Origin: Bacteroidota bacterium
GTDB lineage: Bacteria; Bacteroidota; Bacteroidia; Bacteroidales; FEN-979
Length of the DNA: 64,000 nt
Assembly (NCBI GenBank): GCA_026391735.1
Contig: JAPLDL010000022.1
Location: 62,001-126,000, forward strand
Reading direction: 5' to 3'
Part shown: positions 9,901 to 17,040 of the stretch, piece by piece
Position numbering within the stretch: the first letter of the stretch is position 1
How the letters are laid out: each line of letters opens with the position of its first letter
Program-made: the position numbers and the translations under genes
Notes under the pieces: model-generated
Seen by the model: only the letters and a program-made list of their open reading frames with translations
The model's database searches: none
What the model was told of the DNA's origin: nothing

Positions 9901-10339
9901 GAACGCCGCCCGAGTAAAAGATATTCGCTTTATTGAACTGCGGACTTACATTGTAAGCCATGAGATAGGCATTATTATTGCCTACCGACACACCGTGGCC
10001 GGCAAAATAAATGATAGCCTTGCTGCCTTTTTTACAGTTTTGTTCCAGCCAGACCATTCCGTTTTCCAGGATGTCCCCATTTTTTGCCTGGTCATTAATA
10101 AGCAACCTGACGTTCTTTGACGGAAGATTCAATCCTGCACTGTCTTTCAGGTAATTTGCAAATGCAATTGCATCGGCATCGGCATAATGAAGACTGCTGA
10201 ACTTTTCATATTTGGAGATACCTATTACGAGAGCATAGGTTTCTTTCCCAAGGCTATCCTTTTGGAAAATTGGTTCTGATCCTCTCTGTGCCCATCCAAT
10301 GAAGGGAAACAGAAGTGTCAATAAGAATAAATTCCTCAT
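6962..10339 (-). CDS. Exported caspase-family protein with long TPR array
   Basis: A 1125-residue exported protein (signal peptide RNLFLLTLLFPFIGWAQ). Residues about 34-260 are a caspase (C14) domain: YALVIGISKY, IIYFAGHG with catalytic His115, and LLIIDACRSFD with catalytic Cys173. The DACR form differs from the DxCHSG metacaspase form of its neighbours and is typical of bacterial caspase-like enzymes. Residues about 460-1000 hold roughly 14-15 TPR repeats with a 34-residue period (A-E pairs, LxLDS ends); the C-terminus is more divergent. TPR arrays bind peptides or partner proteins, so it may scaffold or recognise a target. It is divergent from the CHAT gene with a shared 185-base upstream region. 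Confidence 0.9.
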   Translation of the reverse strand: MRNLFLLTLLFPFIGWAQRGSEPIFQKDSLGKETYALVIGISKYEKFSSLHYADADAIAFANYLKDSAGLNLPSKNVRLLINDQAKNGDILENGMVWLEQNCKKGSKAIIYFAGHGVSVGNNNAYLMAYNVSPQFNKANIFYSGGVPLFNVKRDFIAPMHEKGVEVLLIIDACRSFDAVTGKDGLTLLSQSTLDDNTGEIRILSSSNAQQSFEDVPGNIAWYGHGVFTFYLLQGLYGKADIINKDGQITFNEIKRYLQIKVPEATGFKQEPAFCCDQNLQATIGYFNKSYVETDFLKQIAANKSQLLAVNAKGRGVVQSVTVPDEIKPMVDSFYLNIQRKHFFGNFQADYYFTKIQKLDSLYKAEKEEVLLNYCGTLSNEIQFAIGEYLEGDIKTARASLDIPTENSKEGMASSPEVKEKPAQWEDIFGTTSRSAQRLYELRQKYYPSHPYNEVAEMKYYFCKGRSFYHKNKDSVLYYINKALKLDSNQAYLYHVAALVSNGVVALAYNEKCLELYPDFKYAWDLRGTILKDLKRYQEAEKALLKCLQLDSANTDCYNNLGTVYAAENKYKEAELIFKKTLSLDPDYRLAYRNLGDLYSHQKRKQEAEQMYLKAIRVDSAYTWSWLCLGDFYYEQGRFKEAEQNYKYAVHKDSLNLIAYIDLGNLYLKQKRYAEAETMYRTCIRFNSKYKWAYGNLGVLYYNLNRFDEAEKMYLYAIQIDSMFQWPYTQLGSMYRKTKRYEEAERMLLKAVEMDSLDKYTYNSLGNLYFDQKRFKEAENIYLKAILIDSAYNLPYYNLGILYKTQNMLNLAEKMSLKSVFIDSTYIDGYYSLGIIYKIMGRLREAETMYLKVIRIDSTYIDAYNNLGGLYLGQSRLAEAESVLRKAISIDSNYVYSQVYLGDVYRRQNLIDKALEKYQKGTRLSPAFKYPYSAIGKIYLNRKEYQNALLYYNKLLKIDSLDATGLSNVIISYIQLHDTTNAVRLFNKEMNRKLLGYFEYYLIGNAFKESGNTTYAEKALLKSYILKPDYTYTLSSLCVLYIKGSYSSEKYEPLIIGLKNQNEDMNTAYNLACIYALLKKEAEFEHYLKKSLELGYKNWENIANDTDLDNFRNNEKFKELIKKYRN

Positions 10340-10451
10340 GGTGCTATGATTTTAGGTCTGCCTCAAGTCCATGGCAAATGAAAAATATAACTCTATAAAT
10401 TTACTGAATAATTTAACAAAACATGATTTTTGAGATTCTTTTGTTAGGATA

Positions 10452-10482
10452 TTGTATTATCCTTTAAGAAATTATATCTTTA
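10452..10482 (+). promoter_or_regulatory. Promoter for the CHAT and beta-propeller/caspase genes
   Basis: TTG (10452-10454), a 20-base spacer and TATCTTTA (10475-10482) match TTG-N20-TAnnTTTG with one mismatch in the last base. It should drive the CHAT gene at 10525 and, through a 23-base gap, the gene at 11874. Confidence 0.55.
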
Positions 10483-10505
10483 CTGCTATACACAGCAGTT
10501 TTTTT
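10482..10505 (+). terminator. Terminator-like hairpin in the CHAT leader
   Basis: ACTGCT-N6-AGCAGT followed by seven T residues lies between the proposed promoter and the CHAT start codon. It has the form of a short intrinsic terminator or attenuator, but the predicted transcript start falls inside the stem, so its role is doubtful. Confidence 0.3.
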
Positions 10506-10524
10506 GCCAGATCATTAAAGCTAT

Positions 10525-11850
10525 ATGAAACTAGTTAGAAAATTTATAATTCCTTTCATCCTCCTCTTTCTGCAATTTCACAATATCTCTTATGGGCAGA
10601 AAATTGATTCAATCCTGAAATTGTATAACAGACAAACAAAGGAGCTATATGTGTCAAGGGGGGAGCCATGGGAGCCTTGGAAAGGAAAAGTTAATATAAG
10701 CACTATTCAACGGCTGTTGGGTCAGTTTGTCCCGAATGTTGGAATGGTATTCTACGTATATTCCCAGGACACACTAATAATCTCACTTATCAGTAAAAAT
10801 GGACTTGTTGCTCAGAATAACACAATAATTCCAAAAGATTCTCTGGCATCGCTAGCAAATAGCACAAGAAATGCATATTCAAGGGATTTCTCTTCCCGTC
10901 GTCCTGCATACCGTGGCAGCAAATCCCTTGAAGAGGAAAAGATTCAGGATGTCTCCGAAATATCAAAATTGTTATGCAATATCCTTTTACCGTTTCCTGA
11001 AGAGCTCAAAGCATTTGATCATCTTATCATCGTTCCGGCTTTGAATATTGGCACAGTCCCATTTGCTTCACTCAAACCCTGGAATACAAATGAATATCTT
11101 ATCGACAGAATGAGCTATTCAATTGCCCCAAGCCTGAATGAAGTTGTTCTGCTTTCCGAAAGATATAGCTATGGTAATCATTCTTCAACGGGGCAACATC
11201 AAAGAATAAAATTTCAATGGGATTCTGCCTTATTGGTCGGGAACCCGGCTTATCCAAAGGATTCCAAGTGGGTTTTCCCTGACTTGCCAGGTGCTGAAAA
11301 GGAAGTCAGTCTGCTGGCAAACCATAAAAGCATTAAGAAATATACGCTCCTGACCCAGGAACAGGCAACCAAAGAAAGGGTTCTTGATCTTATGGTCCAC
11401 TCAGATCTCTGGTATTTCGCCACTCATGGAATTGCTGATTCCCAGGATCCGCTTAATAACAGTTTTCTTGTATTGGCTGGGAATTCAGAACAAGGTTCTT
11501 TCCTTACGGCAAAAGAGATCCAGTCAATATCTGAGAAAATGAATCAAAAGAAGATCGACCTTGTAATTTTATCAGCCTGCCAGACCGGTCTTGGAAAATC
11601 TCATGAAGCAGGTATGATCGGCCTGGCAAGGGCCTTTCATATTGCCGGAGCCCGTGATATCCTGATGAGCTTATGTATCGATGACAAGGAAACTGCAAAA
11701 CTGATGAATCTGTTCTTCGATTATCTTGAAGAAGGCGGTTTTCTTATGCCTCATGAAGCCCTGAGGAAAGCGATCCTTAAATATAAAAGCGAGATCAACC
11801 CAAGTCCTTCTTACTGGGCAGCGTTTTCGATTTTTGGAATGCCATATTAG
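10525..11850 (+). CDS. Exported CHAT-domain protease
   Basis: A 441-residue exported protein (signal peptide FIIPFILLFLQFHNISYGQ). Residues about 140-441 form a CHAT domain, the caspase-HetF-associated-with-TPRs peptidase family that includes separase relatives and the gRAMP-associated protease. Key features are LIIVPALNIGTVPFASL, the catalytic His301 in YFATHG and Cys352 in ILSACQTGLG, then GMIGLARAFHIAGAR. The usual long N-terminal TPR region is missing; only about 140 unassigned residues precede the domain. The next gene, a propeller/caspase, starts 23 bases downstream, suggesting co-transcription. Exported CHAT proteins have no settled role, so the substrate is unknown. Confidence 0.9.
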   Translation: MKLVRKFIIPFILLFLQFHNISYGQKIDSILKLYNRQTKELYVSRGEPWEPWKGKVNISTIQRLLGQFVPNVGMVFYVYSQDTLIISLISKNGLVAQNNTIIPKDSLASLANSTRNAYSRDFSSRRPAYRGSKSLEEEKIQDVSEISKLLCNILLPFPEELKAFDHLIIVPALNIGTVPFASLKPWNTNEYLIDRMSYSIAPSLNEVVLLSERYSYGNHSSTGQHQRIKFQWDSALLVGNPAYPKDSKWVFPDLPGAEKEVSLLANHKSIKKYTLLTQEQATKERVLDLMVHSDLWYFATHGIADSQDPLNNSFLVLAGNSEQGSFLTAKEIQSISEKMNQKKIDLVILSACQTGLGKSHEAGMIGLARAFHIAGARDILMSLCIDDKETAKLMNLFFDYLEEGGFLMPHEALRKAILKYKSEINPSPSYWAAFSIFGMPY

Positions 11851-11873
11851 TATAGTCTTAGTTTCATTCAGCA

Positions 11874-14800
11874 ATGAAAAAGATATTTCTAAACATTATT
11901 TTTTTCCTGATCGTGCAGATGTCCTTCTGCCAGTACCCATCAGTTGTACTTCAAAGACCCTTTGAATATATTAACAACATCTATGAAAACACGGCCAGGT
12001 ACTTTATAGTTGAAGAAGGCCCGGTAAAAAGGAATTACAGCATTTGGGAGCAGGACAGCAAAATAATGCTGGGAAGCCTGGTTTATTTTCCGGGAAACGG
12101 ACAGGGATCCGGAGTAGTAAGAATGATGGGGGATGGCAGAATACTGATTTCCGGGAATCATAATATACTTAAAGCGGATCTGATTAACCATGACACCAGC
12201 ACTTTCATAAATATAATTCAATACCCTGAATACCATCTGGCATATAACTTCCTGCCCTGGGACAGCACAAAACTTATCATGGCAACAAAAATCTATCCTA
12301 AACCAGGAAGGGTTTATGATGTTACTGATCAAGGACGATTGCTGATCTATGATACTGTGCAGAGGAAAGTGATCCTTACCCAATCAGTGAATTTTGAGAT
12401 TACTTTATTTTCCTTTATTTTCGGTAAAAAGCAGGTTTGGGCAGGTACAAATCATGGAGAGGCAATACTGTATGATTCAGCCCTGAACATGAAAACGAGG
12501 ATTAGTTTATTCCATGGCCCGCTAAGATACCTGTATCAGGTTTCAGATTCTTTGCTGATTGCCAATGAGAATGACGACCCCATTGACCACTCCTATACAA
12601 GAGGGAAAGGGGCATTGTTGTTTTATAATTTAGGAGAAAAGAAAAAGAGGGTGGTTTCATTTTCTGAGCAGGTCTCCCCGTTGAATGATAAGTCTTTTGG
12701 AGCAGATAACGCTATTAATTCAATACTCGTTGATAAAACCAATAAAAATGTAATTGTCAATTATGGCTATTCAATGATCGAAAAAGTAAGTTATACGACA
12801 TTTAATCGCGCCATTCTTAAAACACCTGATTTTCAAAAAATTGCAAAAATTATTTTCAATGGTGATAGTTCGCAACTTATTATTTGTGGTGGTAAATTTT
12901 CGTTAATGCCCAATATAAATAAAATATGCTACTATGATCTAAGGAAAAACAGAGTACTGTATTCTCTCAAGAATTTCAGAACCCCAGTTAAAAATAAACA
13001 GTCCTTTTGCGAAATCTTTCCCGATAGTAACACATACTTTATCACAAGGAAGAATGAACTCCCAAAAATGAATGCCGATACCGTGATGTTGTATTCTTTT
13101 CATGACAAGCCCCGGAAATTGATATTCAGGAACTGTTGGGTTCAACTCTACCCAAATTCAACAATTATATCCATTTATAATTATGCGTATTGCTATCATT
13201 TAAATCTAAACTCAAAATTAATAAACAGGAGTTTATATGATATCGACATGAATAAAATGGATCAACAACCACCTGCCGGCAGTAACAGTTTTCCCTTCAG
13301 CATTGTTGAAAAACTGGTTTTTAAGGATTATACATTCCAGGATGAAGTGATGGATCTGGTTTATTCGCCTCAAACATTCACAACCGTCATTATCTCAAGG
13401 TCATTTTCGGAAAGCTCAGGATTGAATTGGACCTCATCGGTAGTCAGAAATAAAAAGGAAATATACAAATACAGTTTCAATAATGATATCTCTGGATTGA
13501 CCCGGGTTTCGGCCGATGGTAAATTCCTGGCATATTCCGAAGAAATGAAAGCAAATTCAGCGATTCAGAAACTCAATCTGGTTGATCTTTCGAAAGGGAA
13601 AGTCATTTTTTCGCAAAGATTCAAGGATGGATCATTGAAATATTCTGATTTTGATATTAATAATCCTTCTTGTTATTATGTTACACAGAAAGGAGACGAA
13701 GCATCAAAATTATACAGGATCAATCCGGAAAAGAAAGAATTAAAGGAGGAATTGGTCAATGACCAGTCAGACTTTTACGACATTATTGTTAATGAGAATG
13801 AAGATATGATTGCTTGTGGATTGTACGATGAATATTTTATTGAAAAACTCTCAACCCATGAGCGTTTATATACGAAAAAGCTAAATAAGCCTGTAAATGA
13901 AATTTTATATTCAAAATCGCTGAAGGCGTTTGGATATGCAACTGATGACGGACTGTCGCTGATAAGGGACAAATCATTGCAGCTTGCCTTCTATGAATTC
14001 AATGACTTTCATTTTTCGGTCATTTCAAACAGGGGATATTATTTTTCGGATAAGGATGCGTTGCAGAACTTTGGCTTTGTTTACAATAGGAAAGGATACA
14101 GGATTTCAGATTTCGACCTGTACTTTAACAGGCCCGATCTGATCTATCAATACCTTGATGGATCGAACAGGGAATTCAGGAAATTACTGGACAAATCAAT
14201 TGAAAAGCGCTTGAAATATTTTGGCAAAAAACAATCAGCAGCCGCCGAAAGTTACTTCGCAAATCTGCCGGAAGCATATTTTTCAAGCAAATCCAAACTA
14301 CCTGATTTTTCAAATGATTCCATATTGGATGTTGGTGTAACGCTTGTATCTAAAGGGACTCCGCTTGAAAAGTTCCACCTGGACGTAAACGGAAATCCTC
14401 TATTCGGCCATAAGGGATACAGCCTGAACTGTGATTCGTGCCCAACCTGGTCAGGTACTTTTCCTGTGAGCCTGGTAAACGGGAAAAATCTGATCCAGAT
14501 CAGTGCAGAAGACAAAAACGGAAAAATATCCGCCCGTGAAAGTATTGAAATCATTTGTGAGAAGCCTATCGCCAAACCCGATCTGATCTTTATACCAATC
14601 AGTGTTTCTATATACCTGGATGAAAGATACAACCTGAAATACTCTGTCAAGGACGGAAAGGATATGCAACATTTGTTTTCTTCATTTTCTTCAACATATA
14701 ATGTAATCACTGATTACGCTTATTTTGATAAGGATGCTACGCGGGAGAATATAATGAAGATAAGTGAAAGGCTTAAATCGTCAAAGCCTGCGGATTGCGT

Positions 14801-15416
14801 AATACTGTATGTTTCAGGGCATGGGCTGCTTGACAAGAACTCGGATTTCTATTTTGCAACGTATGATATGGATTTCAGCAACCCTTCCTCAAGAGGAATC
14901 AGTTTTTCAGAGTTGGAGTCCCTGCTTGACAGCATCCCAGCAGGTAAAAAGCTATTCCTTATGGATGCTTGTCATTCAGGGGTTGTTGACAAAGAAGATG
15001 TCGCAGTAAGCTTTATTGCAGGCAAGCAAACAGAAGTAAATCAGGATGTGAAGACATATACTACAAAAGGTAATACGATTCTTGGCGATGGCGTAAATCC
15101 CGCAGCCGTACAGACAAGTTTTGAGCTGATGCAGGACCTTTTCGCCAGCATTAACCAGGGATCAGGCGCTGTGATCATCTCTGCTGCCGCAGGGAACAGC
15201 TATGCGCTGGAATCACAAAAATGGAATAACGGTGTGTTTACCTATGCTATTATCAATGGGTTGAAAAACAGGGAAGCTGATTTAAACAAGGACGGAAGCA
15301 TTACTGTTTCAGAGTTAAGGAATTACGTGATTGACCAGGTACAGACCTTAACGGAAGGACGGCAGAAGCCGACATGCCGCCAGGAAAATGTTGAGTTTGA
15401 CTGGAAAATATGGTAG
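11874..15416 (+). CDS. Exported beta-propeller/caspase protein
   Basis: A 1180-residue exported protein (signal peptide KKIFLNIIFFLIVQMSFCQ). Residues about 40-760 are beta-rich with recurring blade-like segments (GDGRILISGNHNIL, DGKFLAYSEE, NEDMIACGLYD) typical of a WD40-like propeller. Residues about 815-900 resemble an Ig-like linker. The C-terminal part (about 905-1180) is a caspase domain with LYVSGHG (catalytic His983) and LMDACHSG (catalytic Cys1033), ending in GVFTYAIINGL and an acidic EF-like DLNKDGSITVSE. That last motif could bind calcium, which activates many metacaspases. It follows the CHAT gene by 23 bases, probably in one transcript. Confidence 0.88.
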   Translation: MKKIFLNIIFFLIVQMSFCQYPSVVLQRPFEYINNIYENTARYFIVEEGPVKRNYSIWEQDSKIMLGSLVYFPGNGQGSGVVRMMGDGRILISGNHNILKADLINHDTSTFINIIQYPEYHLAYNFLPWDSTKLIMATKIYPKPGRVYDVTDQGRLLIYDTVQRKVILTQSVNFEITLFSFIFGKKQVWAGTNHGEAILYDSALNMKTRISLFHGPLRYLYQVSDSLLIANENDDPIDHSYTRGKGALLFYNLGEKKKRVVSFSEQVSPLNDKSFGADNAINSILVDKTNKNVIVNYGYSMIEKVSYTTFNRAILKTPDFQKIAKIIFNGDSSQLIICGGKFSLMPNINKICYYDLRKNRVLYSLKNFRTPVKNKQSFCEIFPDSNTYFITRKNELPKMNADTVMLYSFHDKPRKLIFRNCWVQLYPNSTIISIYNYAYCYHLNLNSKLINRSLYDIDMNKMDQQPPAGSNSFPFSIVEKLVFKDYTFQDEVMDLVYSPQTFTTVIISRSFSESSGLNWTSSVVRNKKEIYKYSFNNDISGLTRVSADGKFLAYSEEMKANSAIQKLNLVDLSKGKVIFSQRFKDGSLKYSDFDINNPSCYYVTQKGDEASKLYRINPEKKELKEELVNDQSDFYDIIVNENEDMIACGLYDEYFIEKLSTHERLYTKKLNKPVNEILYSKSLKAFGYATDDGLSLIRDKSLQLAFYEFNDFHFSVISNRGYYFSDKDALQNFGFVYNRKGYRISDFDLYFNRPDLIYQYLDGSNREFRKLLDKSIEKRLKYFGKKQSAAAESYFANLPEAYFSSKSKLPDFSNDSILDVGVTLVSKGTPLEKFHLDVNGNPLFGHKGYSLNCDSCPTWSGTFPVSLVNGKNLIQISAEDKNGKISARESIEIICEKPIAKPDLIFIPISVSIYLDERYNLKYSVKDGKDMQHLFSSFSSTYNVITDYAYFDKDATRENIMKISERLKSSKPADCVILYVSGHGLLDKNSDFYFATYDMDFSNPSSRGISFSELESLLDSIPAGKKLFLMDACHSGVVDKEDVAVSFIAGKQTEVNQDVKTYTTKGNTILGDGVNPAAVQTSFELMQDLFASINQGSGAVIISAAAGNSYALESQKWNNGVFTYAIINGLKNREADLNKDGSITVSELRNYVIDQVQTLTEGRQKPTCRQENVEFDWKIW

Positions 15417-15475
15417 TGCGGATTAATTCATCCGGAAAAATTTTCTACCTGATATTTTTTTTGCACTTTTGCCAG

Positions 15476-15853
15476 ATGAGTTCCACCCTGATCATTGCCA
15501 TCGTCTTTATTAATATTGCTTTTGTCATTTACACCTTCGGTGTTTGGGCCGAAAGGATACAGAGAAGGCTGAAATTGTGGCATCTGGTTTTCTTCTGGGG
15601 CGGACTGGTAGCTGATACAACCGGTACTACGGCAATGAGCGTACTCAGCGGAAGTCTTTTCAGGGCAACTTTTCATGGAATAACCGGTAACACAGCCATT
15701 TTACTCATGCTCTTTCATGCGGTTTGGGCAACTATCGTCCTCATCCGCGGGAATGAAAAACAGATCAATAACTTTCACAGGTTCAGCCTCCTTGTCTGGG
15801 GGATCTGGCTCATCCCTATGATAAGCGGGATGGTGTTCGGAGCAACGCACTAG
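15476..15853 (+). CDS. HsmA-family membrane protein (TIGR03987-like)
   Basis: A 125-residue protein with four hydrophobic helices (LIIAIVFINIAFVIYTFGVW, LVFFWGGLVADTTGT, AILLMLFHAVWATIVLI, FSLLVWGIWLIPMISGMVFG) and conserved-looking motifs GGLVADTTGT and HGITGNTA. This matches my recollection of the HsmA/TIGR03987 family of small membrane proteins with no firmly established biochemical role. The start at MSSTLI was chosen over a further-upstream in-frame GTG/ATG that overlaps the preceding stop. It lies 59 bases after the propeller/caspase gene; whether it belongs to that unit is unclear. A stop-adjacent palindromic array follows at once. Confidence 0.75.
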   Translation: MSSTLIIAIVFINIAFVIYTFGVWAERIQRRLKLWHLVFFWGGLVADTTGTTAMSVLSGSLFRATFHGITGNTAILLMLFHAVWATIVLIRGNEKQINNFHRFSLLVWGIWLIPMISGMVFGATH

Positions 15854-15921
15854 GTGACTGGGTAACTGGGTAACTTGGCTCTGGCATCCAGTCACCCAGT
15901 AATCCAGTCATCCAGTATCCT
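15854..15921. repeat. 8-nt-unit inverted array between convergent genes
   Basis: Units of the type GGGTAACT lead into the reverse-complement form ATCCAGTC, so the stretch can fold into an imperfect hairpin. It begins directly at the TAG of the HsmA-type gene and ends at the TAG of the cytochrome gene read from the other strand. It may serve as the terminator for both. Confidence 0.75.
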
Positions 15922-16900
15922 ACTGCAACGGTTTCCACTTTACAACAACATTCGTTTTTGCCGGCAACGATCTTAGGTATGCATAAATCGCTGAAAGGTC
16001 ATTCACTTCCATCCCCGCATACATCGTCCAGGGCATGATCGTTTGCATATCCTTTCGACCAAGTTTCGGGGTCATATAGGTTGAAGGATCATAACCCTTA
16101 AACCGTTTTATAAAATCTTCCCTGCTCATCTTACCGATACCTGTTTCCATATCGGGCGTGATGTTAGGAGACGTGAGAACGCCATTCGGCATGACGAACT
16201 GCCTCCCTCCTGAGAAAGCCAGCGCTTTCACAATCTGGCCATGCTTTGCAGCCGTATGGCATTCAATGCAACCGCCTGCCCTAACAAGGTATTCCCCGTA
16301 TTTAACTGTGTCGGATTCGGCAGGTTTTGGCATTGGTTGTGACTTCAAAGGAAATGTTCTTACCACCAGGTTCATCGGGAATGCCGGGTTCGAAGGCGGA
16401 GGAGTGTTATGAATCGCGGGGATGGAACGGATATAGGCTATGATTGAAAGGATGTCTTCGTTATCGAGAGTTCCATAAGCAAAGTAGGGCATAATAGGAA
16501 ACATCGCGTTACCGTCTTTATTCTCACCACTGGTAATAGCCCTGTAGATTTCCGCATCACTCCAATTTCCAAGTTTGAAAGGAGTGATATTGGGAGATGA
16601 GAAAGCACCAGGAAATCCCATCTTCTGGTCGAAAACCTCGCCTCCTTTCCCGATGGTTCCGGCGACCGGCGGACCGGAGAACCTTTCCCAGTCCCTGGTT
16701 GAATGGCAATCCATGCAAACGGTCACATGATTTGCAAGGTATTGGCCCCGGGCCACAAGCTCGGGTGTGCTCTGGACAGAGATATTCTGCAACGGAACGT
16801 TCGGAAGCGCAAAGCGGATATACAGCATTACCACAATAACGATAAGGACCAGAGCTGCCACCAGGCCGCCTAGTATCCATGCCCATATATTTTTCTTCAT
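15920..16900 (-). CDS. Membrane-anchored dihaem cytochrome c
   Basis: A 326-residue protein starting at MKKNIWAWIL; a longer in-frame start was rejected because it would put 23 polar residues before the membrane helix. One N-terminal helix (LVAALVLIVIVVMLYI) anchors two c-type haem domains in the periplasm: CMDCH (Cys62, Cys65, His66) and CIECH (Cys211, Cys214, His215). Each is followed by candidate Met ligands. The layout resembles small-subunit cytochromes of periplasmic dehydrogenases, though no dehydrogenase gene is adjacent. Its promoter appears to overlap that of the divergent UvrA-like gene. The electron donor and acceptor are unknown. Confidence 0.88.
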   Translation of the reverse strand: MKKNIWAWILGGLVAALVLIVIVVMLYIRFALPNVPLQNISVQSTPELVARGQYLANHVTVCMDCHSTRDWERFSGPPVAGTIGKGGEVFDQKMGFPGAFSSPNITPFKLGNWSDAEIYRAITSGENKDGNAMFPIMPYFAYGTLDNEDILSIIAYIRSIPAIHNTPPPSNPAFPMNLVVRTFPLKSQPMPKPAESDTVKYGEYLVRAGGCIECHTAAKHGQIVKALAFSGGRQFVMPNGVLTSPNITPDMETGIGKMSREDFIKRFKGYDPSTYMTPKLGRKDMQTIMPWTMYAGMEVNDLSAIYAYLRSLPAKTNVVVKWKPLQ

Positions 16901-16931
16901 AGAATCAGTCTTATATCTAAATATCTTAATA

Positions 16932-16983
16932 CAAAGATGGGGAAGAAATAAATCTTGGTCAATATACAAATGAATTATTTTTG
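16932..16983. promoter_or_regulatory. Overlapping divergent promoters
   Basis: Plus strand: TTG (16955-16957), 18-base spacer, TATTTTTG (16976-16983), reading toward the UvrA-like gene. Minus strand: TTG (16962-16960), 20-base spacer, CATCTTTG (16939-16932), reading toward the cytochrome gene. The two -33 elements overlap within 8 bases, so the promoters should compete. Confidence 0.5.
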
Positions 16984-17040
16984 CTTTTGTTAATGTCGGC
17001 GGATGAGATCCGTGATTTTTACAGACCTTGATTTTTCATT

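Noticed and set aside
1933..15416. Caspase cluster taken as an anti-phage defence island
   Set aside because: All members have export signals and no defence partners (restriction, CBASS, Avs, gRAMP) were seen, so known cytoplasmic defence models do not fit directly.
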